A DNA stretch of 64,000 bases from Methanoregula sp. UBA247. GTDB lineage: Archaea > Halobacteriota > Methanomicrobia > Methanomicrobiales > Methanospirillaceae. Below the pieces are notes generated by a model, which saw nothing but the letters and a program-made list of their open reading frames with translations, made no database searches and was not told the origin of the DNA. The position numbers and the translations under genes were made by a program. Where the stretch lies: NCBI GenBank assembly GCA_002495055.1, contig DADR01000056.1:1-64000 (forward strand), written 5' to 3'. Shown here in pieces: positions 35,263-42,479 of the stretch. Each line of letters opens with the position of its first letter. Position 1 is the first letter of the stretch.

Positions 35263-36913
35263 CGATTCCCAGTGTTTCAAGGGCTTCTTTCAAGGTGTTC
35301 TGCACCGCCCTGACGAGTGTGAGCCGGCGATCTCTGGTCTTCCCCTCGCTTCTCAGGACCTGCTCGAAATGATAGAACGTGTTGAAGGTATCAGCAAGTT
35401 CGCGCGAATACGTGGCAAGTATGTGGGGGTGGAGCTCTGCAATGACCTTTTCAATAACGGATGGGAATTTTGCGATCTGCTTGGCAAGTGCGATCTCCTG
35501 GTCGGACTCAAGGTCATAACATTCGGTGAATGTGCCTGCCTTCTCAAGGATGCTGCAGGCACGGGCATGGGCATACTGGATATAGGGTCCGCTCTGGCGC
35601 TCGAAATCCAGTGCCTCTTTCCAGTCAAAGACTGTACTTTTTTCAGGAGTTACTTTTACGATATCATAGCGGATGGCAGCAAGCCCGACCGATTTTGCGA
35701 TTGACTTCCGTGTCTCTTCGTCCAGTTCCGGTCTCCTGGTGGTGACTTCATCAAATGCACGTTTCCTGATCTCTGTAATCAAGTCATCGGCAGATACGAA
35801 TTTCCCGGCGCGGGTACTCATCGAACCTTCAGGCAGGGAGACAAACTCGAAGTGGACAATCTCCGGGGCTTTTTCACCGAGAAGTTTCATGGTGCACTGG
35901 AGTTGTGCAGCAATCAGTTTATGGTCGGCACCGAGCACATCAATAACCCGGTCGAAGTTTGCGGCTTTCCAGGTATGGAATGCAAGGTCGCGGGCAGCGT
36001 ACACTGAAGTACCGTCGCTGCGCCGGATCACGTACTTGTTTCCAAATCCGAATTCCCCGAGATCAAGAGCAAGCGTCTCTTCATCCCGTGCCTGGGGGAG
36101 TTTTCGTAGTCTGGCAATGATCCGGTCGGTATATCCGTTGCGGATGAAATCGCTTTCCCAGACGAACCGGTCATGCACTACGTTGAGATCCTTCAATGTT
36201 ACTTTAAATCCGTCAAGGCACCGTGAGACCTCCCTGCGGAACTTTTTCACTGTTGGGGGATCCCCATTTTCTACCAGCTGCATCAGGATGTTTACCTGCT
36301 GGGTTATGTCAGGATCCTTCTCAATCTCCTGGTTGGCAGCGATATACACCCGGGCGATATGGGCATCCTCTTTCTCTCCTGCCAAAGGATTGCTGTCGAG
36401 ATTATCAAATCCCCACACAACAATAGCAATCTGGCGCCCCATATCATTGACGTAATACTGCACTTCGAGCCCGTACCCTGCCTTCCGGAACACCCGCGCC
36501 AGTGTATCGCCGATAATCGAGTTCCTGATGTGCCCGACATGGAGGGGACCGTTCGGATTTGCACTTGTATGTTCTAAAACGACCCGTATCCCTTTTTTTG
36601 TGAGTGAACCATACCCGGGCTTAACTGCTTCCTTCACCGCTTCGCTGACGTATTCTGCGCCGAAAATGAAATTGATATAGGGGCCTTTCGCCTCAACCTG
36701 TATGCCTTTAAGATCAGGATGTTTCGTAAGTTCATCCACAAGATCCTGCGCGATTTTGACCGGTGCCTGTTTCTTCTGTTTTGCCAGAGTGAATGCGATA
36801 GTTGTGGCAAGATCGGCGTGCTCCCCGCCTTCTGACAATAGCACATCCTCCAATCCGGTGCTTTGCCTGAGCACACGTTCCAGTATTGCCCGTTTCTCGA
36901 GTAACATCAGCAT
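35243..36913 (-). CDS. argS: arginyl-tRNA synthetase
   Basis: 556-aa class I synthetase. An N-terminal Arg-N domain (about 1-95) is followed by the HIGH motif in HTSANPNGPLHVGHIRNS (HVGH). The KMSKS-like loop is replaced by SLPEGSMSTRAGKFVSADDL, with MSTRAGK at the site. The C-terminal DALR anticodon-binding domain runs from about 440. The ATG at 36913 lies 6 nt inside the aRF1 end; ATG 36907 forms a TGATG overlap and would remove two residues. Either is possible. Confidence 0.95.
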   Translation of the reverse strand: MLMLLEKRAILERVLRQSTGLEDVLLSEGGEHADLATTIAFTLAKQKKQAPVKIAQDLVDELTKHPDLKGIQVEAKGPYINFIFGAEYVSEAVKEAVKPGYGSLTKKGIRVVLEHTSANPNGPLHVGHIRNSIIGDTLARVFRKAGYGLEVQYYVNDMGRQIAIVVWGFDNLDSNPLAGEKEDAHIARVYIAANQEIEKDPDITQQVNILMQLVENGDPPTVKKFRREVSRCLDGFKVTLKDLNVVHDRFVWESDFIRNGYTDRIIARLRKLPQARDEETLALDLGEFGFGNKYVIRRSDGTSVYAARDLAFHTWKAANFDRVIDVLGADHKLIAAQLQCTMKLLGEKAPEIVHFEFVSLPEGSMSTRAGKFVSADDLITEIRKRAFDEVTTRRPELDEETRKSIAKSVGLAAIRYDIVKVTPEKSTVFDWKEALDFERQSGPYIQYAHARACSILEKAGTFTECYDLESDQEIALAKQIAKFPSVIEKVIAELHPHILATYSRELADTFNTFYHFEQVLRSEGKTRDRRLTLVRAVQNTLKEALETLGIDAISTM

Positions 36914-38178
36914 CCCGTCCTGTAGCGCAGGATTGCGGCAATCCCGCCGAACGCGGAGAAGAGGATTGACCCCTCTTCAAAATCATCTGAGATGAGCTCA
37001 ACTTTTGCACTGCTCAGTTCAGCGAGTTTGGTCAGTTCATCAATGATATCGATCTCTTCTTCGAGAATGATCGGTGCGGTGCATTTCGGACATGAACCGA
37101 GCGGGATGTCCCGGACCGATTTTCCGGCATCAATATGCACTGTCTTCTCATCGGTAAAATCACAGTTCTGGCATTTAATCCGGAGCCGGGACTTACGGAG
37201 ATTTGCCGAGAGAAGCAGGATGTCGACAGACCCGAGTTCAAGATTTTTCCTGATGCTCTCTTCCCCATAGGCAGCATTGCTGGCATCCTTGACGAGCTCC
37301 CTGAGAAACTTGTCCATAAGCGCTTTTTCTTTTACTACACCCATGCCTTTAAGCGCGTCCTTTGCTGCATCCACCAGTTCGGAAAGTCCGTCTTCGTTGG
37401 TGTATGCTACATCAAAGATTCCGATGATCCGTTTCTGGATCTCGTGGTGGAGGAAGTTTCCTGCTTCAAACTCCTCTTTTGTCGGGCTGGGGCCACCGAT
37501 AAGCACGCCCTTGAACCGCTTGAAGAAATCCTTCTCAGCAAGGAATATGGCACTGGCTCGTTCCCCTATTTTTGTATAGAACTCGGCAATCGCAATCTCC
37601 CTGAGACGCCCGAACCGGGCAGCGGACTGGCCGCCTTTGCGTGTCTTTCCGGGGACTGTTGAGTTCGCACCTCCCATGGGTTCAATCCGGTTGCCGCGTA
37701 GAAAGCCCCAGTATGCCTCCCTCCGGTCAAGGACAAGGAGTCCGTAGACAAACTTCTCTTCAAGCATCTGCTTGAGTGGATCGAGCTCGAAGTTCGAGCT
37801 GCAGCGGTACATGTAGAGGTTGAGAGGTTCGGGAGGCTCTACGATCGTGCACTGGAGATCCGTGCGATCACCGTAGAGTTTGACCGTACCACAGAAAATC
37901 GCGAGTCCATTCTGTGGCGGGCGCTTGTAGTACTTGAGCCGGGAGAGGATAGAGGATATAGCGCTCTGGACATTCGTACGTGTCTGCTTGCTCTTGATGT
38001 TGGCGCACTGGCCAAACTCGTCCTTGAGCTGATTGGTGACATCGAAAATCTGCTTGTCAGGAGGAATATAGATCGTGATAAGTTCCGTGCCGTCTCCCTG
38101 CTGTAGCTCGAGTTTCTCGAGCGCCTTTTTGAACTCGTAACGCTTTCGCGCATCGTCCATCTCCCGTTCTTCTGCCAT
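36907..38178 (-). CDS. prf1: peptide chain release factor aRF1
   Basis: 423 aa. It recognises all three stop codons and triggers peptide release. The stop-reading NIKS motif appears as ANIKSKQTRTN, the catalytic GGQ in KGGQSAARFGRLRE. The C-terminal domain carries a zinc knuckle (CQNC, CPKC), as in archaeal forms. ATG 38178 (MAEEREMDDARKRYEF) is chosen over a TTG 12 nt earlier that follows a GAGAGG site too closely. It is the first gene of the translation operon with argS, taw1 and sepS. Confidence 0.95.
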   Translation of the reverse strand: MAEEREMDDARKRYEFKKALEKLELQQGDGTELITIYIPPDKQIFDVTNQLKDEFGQCANIKSKQTRTNVQSAISSILSRLKYYKRPPQNGLAIFCGTVKLYGDRTDLQCTIVEPPEPLNLYMYRCSSNFELDPLKQMLEEKFVYGLLVLDRREAYWGFLRGNRIEPMGGANSTVPGKTRKGGQSAARFGRLREIAIAEFYTKIGERASAIFLAEKDFFKRFKGVLIGGPSPTKEEFEAGNFLHHEIQKRIIGIFDVAYTNEDGLSELVDAAKDALKGMGVVKEKALMDKFLRELVKDASNAAYGEESIRKNLELGSVDILLLSANLRKSRLRIKCQNCDFTDEKTVHIDAGKSVRDIPLGSCPKCTAPIILEEEIDIIDELTKLAELSSAKVELISDDFEEGSILFSAFGGIAAILRYRTGC

Positions 38179-38213
38179 TGCCGGTCTCAAACCTCTCTAG
38201 AGCTATTACTTAT

Positions 38214-39101
38214 TCACTCGCGTGTGGCATAAATTTGCGCCCATTGCATAATGATCCGGTCATCGACTTCAGTATTAATGCCGTGCTCTCCGGAAAATTC
38301 AATGAATGTCTTTGGCTCATGTGCATCCTTAAAGAACTGCTTCCCGTTATCGAACGGGATAATGGGATCGTTTACTGCATGGAAGATCCAGACAGGGCGC
38401 GGGGATATTTTTACAAAGTACGTACTGGGTTCCAGCGAAGTTGCAAAACGTATCAGGTTTCCTGAATATCCCTGCTGAATAGCAGAATCGAGTACACCCC
38501 AATCTGATGTTGAGATTCCCACATAACCGGAAAATTCTGGATCAACGCCAGCGGCAACTGCTGCATAACGGCCCCCGTTGCTGGATCCCATTGCATATAC
38601 CGGTGCCCCGAACCGTCCCGAAAGCATCTTCCGCGATGCAACGAGATCACAGGTAGTCAGGTAATACTGCGGCCAGTCACCTTTTTCAAACAGGGAAAAG
38701 TCCCGTTGGGGATTTAACGGGTAGCCGGGTGTCTGCCCACCATTGCCGCGGATATCAACAAACAGAAATGCAAAATCAGCGGCAGTGTACCGAACTATAC
38801 GCTCTTCATGTCCTGCAGGTTTTTCGCCGGCTCCGGGAACATAGACAATCGCCACCCGTGGGTGTTCCGGTGCAGCGAGGTAGGTGACTACATCTCCGTC
38901 CAGCGTGTGCATGACGATCTTTGTTTTGGTATAGGTCTCGTTTGTGAATAGTATCTCTTCACTTGAGGTCACTGGCGCACACGAAACCGAAAGGATGCCA
39001 TTACTGTCAACGAAATACGAGGATGAGACCTGGTTCCCCGTACAACCGGCAAGGGCTATAAATGCAACAAGAATTATTGCTGCGATGATACCCCTGTGCA
39101 T
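38214..39101 (-). CDS. exported alpha/beta-hydrolase lipoprotein
   Basis: 295 aa. The N-terminus has a lipoprotein signal peptide with lipobox LAGC at about residue 19. The hydrolase fold shows the nucleophile Ser in YAMGSSNGGRYAA, an Asp in HAVNDPIIPFDNG and His in GEHGINTE. The dipeptidyl-peptidase or esterase type cannot be told apart by eye. It acts on the cell surface. It lies between aRF1 and the Nudix gene, all on minus, with no sign of co-regulation. Confidence 0.85.
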   Translation of the reverse strand: MHRGIIAAIILVAFIALAGCTGNQVSSSYFVDSNGILSVSCAPVTSSEEILFTNETYTKTKIVMHTLDGDVVTYLAAPEHPRVAIVYVPGAGEKPAGHEERIVRYTAADFAFLFVDIRGNGGQTPGYPLNPQRDFSLFEKGDWPQYYLTTCDLVASRKMLSGRFGAPVYAMGSSNGGRYAAVAAGVDPEFSGYVGISTSDWGVLDSAIQQGYSGNLIRFATSLEPSTYFVKISPRPVWIFHAVNDPIIPFDNGKQFFKDAHEPKTFIEFSGEHGINTEVDDRIIMQWAQIYATRE

Positions 39102-39104
39102 AGT

Positions 39105-39602
39105 TCAGCACCCCAGACAGTTATGGATCAGGCAGATTGTTTTAGCATCAATAATTGTACCGTTCCGGATCATGCCATTAAGATCACGTGTCGCGATATC
39201 CATAACCTCAATTACTTCATCATCATCTTTGGCGTAATCCTGGGATGGCGACAGGTTGCGGGCTTCGAAGAGGAAGATCTTCTCGTCAGTATAGCCGGGG
39301 GTCGTGTAGATGAACCCTTTTGAAACGATGGTCTGTGCGGTAAATCCCGTCTCCTCGATCAGTTCCCGCCGTGCAGTTACCAGCGGCTCTTCCCCCGGTT
39401 CCATCGTACCTGCCGGTGCTTCAAAGATGTATTGATCTATAGCATACCGGTACTGCTTCAGCAGTTTGCACCGGTCACCAATGAGGGGAAGGATGGCCAC
39501 TGCGTTGCTGGGGTGAACGATTACCCTCTCTCTTTCAATACCATTCGGAAGCCGGATCATACTTTTCTCAATCCAGAGCCGCCTGCCACGGAAGATTTCC
39601 AT
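39105..39602 (-). CDS. Nudix hydrolase, ADP-ribose pyrophosphatase type
   Basis: 165 aa. The Nudix box is seen as GTMEPGEEPLVTARRELIEE plus TGF (GX5EX7REUXEEXGU). The flanking EAPAG and the FIYTTPGYTDEKIFLFEA stretch are typical of ADP-sugar pyrophosphatases. The enzyme would hydrolyse ADP-ribose or related nucleoside diphosphate sugars. It starts directly after the TAG of queC. Its C-terminus ends NCLGC. Confidence 0.9.
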   Translation of the reverse strand: MEIFRGRRLWIEKSMIRLPNGIERERVIVHPSNAVAILPLIGDRCKLLKQYRYAIDQYIFEAPAGTMEPGEEPLVTARRELIEETGFTAQTIVSKGFIYTTPGYTDEKIFLFEARNLSPSQDYAKDDDEVIEVMDIATRDLNGMIRNGTIIDAKTICLIHNCLGC

Positions 39603-40268
39603 CTATTCCTCGTACTCGATTGGATCGCGCTTGCCGATTGCAGCGAATGCCTCTTTACGGAAGTGGCATGACCCGCAGGTACCACAAGCTTTCCCTTCGT
39701 TCCGGTAACAGGACCAGGTATGTTCATAGGGAACACCGAGTTTCACACCTTCATGCAGGATATCTGTCTTTGACATAGTGATGAAGGGAGTGAAGAGGGT
39801 GATTTTTGTCGTTTCCTTTGTTCCCAGGTCGATCACGCGCTGGAATGCATCAATGAACTGCGGACGGCAGTCAGGATACCCGCTGTAATCGAGTGACTGG
39901 ACGCCAATAAAGATTGCATCTGCTCCCCGTGCTTCAGCAAAACTCGTTGCTATCGAGAGGAGGTTTGCATTCCGGAACGGGACATAGGTATTAGGTATAT
40001 GCACCCTCTCCGGATCATACTCTTCCACAGCAATTTTTTCATCGGTGAGACTGCTCGCCCCGAACTTTGCAAAATAATCCAGGCTGATTTCAATAAACAC
40101 TTCAGCATTCAGGAGTGATGCGATCTTTTTTGCACAGATGAGTTCCTTTCGTTCGGTCCGCTGTCCGTAGTTCAAGTGGAGAGCGAGAATGTCATAGCCT
40201 TGTTTCTTAGCCACATATGCGAGCGTTGACGAATCCATCCCGCCGGAGAGTAAACACACCGCTTTCAT
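39603..40268 (-). CDS. queC: 7-cyano-7-deazaguanine synthase
   Basis: 221 aa. Forms preQ0 from 7-carboxy-7-deazaguanine and ammonia with ATP. The PP-loop is LLSGGMDSSTLAY at about 6-18, followed by LHLNYGQRTERKE. The C-terminal zinc site is CYRNEGKACGTCGSCHFR. In archaea preQ0 goes to archaeosine at tRNA position 15. The queE stop and queC start overlap (TAATG). The three que genes form one operon on the minus strand. Confidence 0.96.
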   Translation of the reverse strand: MKAVCLLSGGMDSSTLAYVAKKQGYDILALHLNYGQRTERKELICAKKIASLLNAEVFIEISLDYFAKFGASSLTDEKIAVEEYDPERVHIPNTYVPFRNANLLSIATSFAEARGADAIFIGVQSLDYSGYPDCRPQFIDAFQRVIDLGTKETTKITLFTPFITMSKTDILHEGVKLGVPYEHTWSCYRNEGKACGTCGSCHFRKEAFAAIGKRDPIEYEE

Positions 40269-40876
40269 TATTTCAACCCGATGATTTTATGCAACTGGAT
40301 CTGGAACCGTACCGGGAGGTTGGTGTCCAGAATAAATTGTGCTATCGTTTTGCAATCGGTCCCAAAGACCGGCGACAGGAAAATCTCTCCCGGGATCCGG
40401 TATGAGATTATGATCTCCCGGGCATACTGGCAGTCAGTCTGGTCCTTAACGACAAACTTGACACTATCCTGTGGGTGTAGTGCACTGAGCAGTGCGAGGT
40501 TGCTCTGCTCTCCTGATGACGGGCATTTCACATCCATGCAGATCGATGCGTAGGGCTGCAACCGGGTAAAATTGATTGTGCCATTCGTTTCGATATCGAT
40601 CGCGGTTCCCCTCGCGTGAAGCAAAATAAGCAGTTGTTCAAGATCATCTGCCTGCAGGAGTGGTTCACCCCCCGTGATACAGACATAGGGAGTGTTCACG
40701 CGCCGGATCTTTTCGAGGATAGTATCAATGTTCATGTCAGTGCCACCGGCTTGTGCATACGGTGTATCACACCAGTGGCAGTGAAGATTACAGCCTGCAA
40801 GCCGTATAAACAGGCAGGGCTTTCCCTGGTTTTTCCCCTCTCCCTGCAGGCTCCTGAAAATTTCTGCGATCTTCAT
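40268..40876 (-). CDS. queE: 7-carboxy-7-deazaguanine synthase
   Basis: 202-aa radical SAM enzyme that contracts 6-carboxy-5,6,7,8-tetrahydropterin to 7-carboxy-7-deazaguanine. The cluster motif is AGCNLHCHWCDTPYA. The SAM-binding CITGGEPLLQ follows, and the N-terminus IFRSLQGEGKNQGKPCLFIR is diagnostic. The ATG overlaps the queD stop (ATGA). Confidence 0.96.
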   Translation of the reverse strand: MKIAEIFRSLQGEGKNQGKPCLFIRLAGCNLHCHWCDTPYAQAGGTDMNIDTILEKIRRVNTPYVCITGGEPLLQADDLEQLLILLHARGTAIDIETNGTINFTRLQPYASICMDVKCPSSGEQSNLALLSALHPQDSVKFVVKDQTDCQYAREIIISYRIPGEIFLSPVFGTDCKTIAQFILDTNLPVRFQIQLHKIIGLK

Positions 40877-41277
40877 TCAGTAAGCTCGGCACAAGCTGTC
40901 GGGGATTCCCAGACACGGATTTTCGGTATTGTCACCTTAATTCCCAGATCCCGGCAGACCTTATAGAGATCATCGCGGATGATGGCTGCCATCAGCTCAC
41001 TGGTTGGATCTCCTGGTGTTGTAATAACCGGGTGGAACTCCTGGATGCGGGAAACCATCGGGTCATCGCAGTTCAGGATAATCTGGTGATCGTACTTGTC
41101 AATAACCTGTTTTATTAATGCGTAATCTATCAGGATTTGTGTTGCCGGGTCCGGTTCGCCCTCCATCCAGACCTCAACCTTCCATCGGTGCCCATGGAGG
41201 TTGGCACATTTGCCAGTATAGTGGAGCAGACGGTGACTGGTATCAAGATGCACCTCTTTATAGATCCCGACTTTCAT
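40873..41277 (-). CDS. queD: 6-carboxy-5,6,7,8-tetrahydropterin synthase (QueD/PTPS family)
   Basis: 134 aa. The first committed step of deazapurine synthesis, from 7,8-dihydroneopterin triphosphate. Zinc ligands are the His residues in DTSHRLLHYTG and ANLHGHRWKVEVW; the catalytic Cys is in GKCANLHGH. The acidic end IRVWESPTACAEL is conserved. It is first in the queD-queE-queC group. A minus-strand AT box AATATTATATCC (about 41301-41312) lies about 25 nt upstream of the ATG and would fit a leaderless or short-leader transcript. Confidence 0.94.
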   Translation of the reverse strand: MKVGIYKEVHLDTSHRLLHYTGKCANLHGHRWKVEVWMEGEPDPATQILIDYALIKQVIDKYDHQIILNCDDPMVSRIQEFHPVITTPGDPTSELMAAIIRDDLYKVCRDLGIKVTIPKIRVWESPTACAELTE

Positions 41278-41358
41278 TGTATGCTATAGGCCATGGAAGG
41301 ATATAATATTATTACGAGTGAGCGATAATAGTATAAGACAAGCAGGTGGGGTTGCCAC

Positions 41359-41393
41359 AATTTATAAATTGGTAACCTGCGTTTGTATATATC
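41359..41393 (+). promoter_or_regulatory. TATA boxes of the uS12-uS7-EF-2 operon
   Basis: Two strong AT-rich elements lie in the leader: AATTTATAAATT (41359-41370, itself a perfect 12-bp palindrome) and GTATATATC (41385-41393). Both are 50-85 nt before the uS12 ATG, so transcription should start at about 41390-41420. Having two suggests two start sites. Confidence 0.6.
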
Positions 41394-41401
41394 TCAGTGT
41401 A

Positions 41402-41415
41402 GGTTATCGATAACC
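41402..41415 (+). promoter_or_regulatory. perfect palindrome GGTTATCGATAACC in the operon leader
   Basis: This 14-bp perfect palindrome lies 9 nt after the second TATA box, so it overlaps or closely follows the transcript start of the ribosomal operon. It may be an operator or a short RNA hairpin. No regulator is adjacent, so the role is inference. Confidence 0.45.
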
Positions 41416-41443
41416 ACAAAAACAACAAAAATGAGGCTATTTA

Positions 41444-41872
41444 ATGGGACAGGGTAAATTTGCAGCCAGAAAATTGGTTCGGGACTCAAACAAGTTCCGG
41501 TGGGCAGATAAAAACTATGCCCGCCGTGAACTTAATCTCGATGTGAAATCAGACCCTCTTGAGGGTGCTCCACAAGCGAGAGGTATCGTGCTGGAAAAGG
41601 TCGGTGTTGAAGCGAAACAGCCGAACTCAGCGATTCGTAAGTGCGTCCGTGTGCAGCTGATCAAGAACGGACGTCAGGTTACTGCCTTTGCAGTCGGTGA
41701 CGGTGCAATCAACTTCATCGATGAACATGATGAAGTTGAGATTGAGGGTATTGGCGGTCGTCTCGGGCGTTCTATGGGAGATATCCCCGGGGTACGGTAC
41801 GTCGTAACCAAAGTGAATAATGTCTGCCTCCATGAAATGGTCATTGGCAGGAAGGAGAAACCGCGCAGGTGA
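41444..41872 (+). CDS. rps12: 30S ribosomal protein uS12
   Basis: 142 aa, archaeal uS12. Signatures: MGQGKFAARKLVRDSNKFRW at the N-terminus, then EAKQPNSAIRKCVRVQL (containing the conserved PNSA loop near the decoding centre), and GRSMGDIPGVRYVVTKVN. It helps keep decoding accurate. It is first in the operon with uS7 and EF-2; GAGG is 7 nt upstream of the ATG. The usual upstream archaeal genes (rpl30e, nusA, RNA polymerase subunits) are missing; queD lies there instead. Confidence 0.97.
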   Translation: MGQGKFAARKLVRDSNKFRWADKNYARRELNLDVKSDPLEGAPQARGIVLEKVGVEAKQPNSAIRKCVRVQLIKNGRQVTAFAVGDGAINFIDEHDEVEIEGIGGRLGRSMGDIPGVRYVVTKVNNVCLHEMVIGRKEKPRR

Positions 41873-41877
41873 TCACC

Positions 41878-42456
41878 ATGAAAGAAACAGAAGGAAAGAA
41901 ACTACTGTTTAATAAGTGGGACGCGAGCGAAGTCAAGGTTAACGACCCGGGCCTTGTGCGTTACGTGAACCTGACCGCTTTAATCATCCCCCACTCCTGC
42001 GGTAAATTCTCCAAGCAGGAGTTCAACAAGGCTAACATGCCGATTGTCGAGCGCCTGATCAACCGTCTGATGCAAACCGAGAATAATACCGGAAAGAAGC
42101 AGATGACCATCCGGATAGTACGGGAAGCATTTGAGATCATCAACAAGAAGACCAAGCGCAACCCTATTGAAGTACTCGTTGAGGCAATCGCCAATTCCGG
42201 TCCCAGGGAAGAGACGGTTCGTCTTAAATATGGTGGCATCAACGTCCCGAAATCTGTCGATACTGCCCCGCTGCGAAGGGTTGATTCCGCAATCGGTTTT
42301 ATTGCAGAAGCAACGTTGAAGGGATCGCGTTCAAGCAAGAAGAAAGCGAGTGCAATTCTCGCCGATGAACTGATCGCCGCTTCAAAGGGCGACATGAAGT
42401 GCTACTCGGTAGGTAAAAAGGAAGAACGCGAGCGTATTGCGAAATCCGCCCGTTAA
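41878..42456 (+). CDS. rps7: 30S ribosomal protein uS7
   Basis: 192 aa. It binds the 3' major domain of 16S rRNA and sits at the E site. The core NPIEVLVEAIANSGPREETV, with APLRRVDSAIGFI, is typical. ATG 41878 is chosen because the perfect ribosome site GGTGATC overlaps the uS12 stop, 3-4 nt upstream; the GTG at 41869 lies inside that site. Confidence 0.97.
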   Translation: MKETEGKKLLFNKWDASEVKVNDPGLVRYVNLTALIIPHSCGKFSKQEFNKANMPIVERLINRLMQTENNTGKKQMTIRIVREAFEIINKKTKRNPIEVLVEAIANSGPREETVRLKYGGINVPKSVDTAPLRRVDSAIGFIAEATLKGSRSSKKKASAILADELIAASKGDMKCYSVGKKEERERIAKSAR

Positions 42457-42479
42457 ATATCTTTTTTTGAGGTTATTTC

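Noticed and set aside
35673..36455. 260-aa plus-strand reading frame
   Set aside because: It lies entirely antisense to argS, whose protein sequence is certain; its Ser/Arg-rich composition is typical of a shadow frame.
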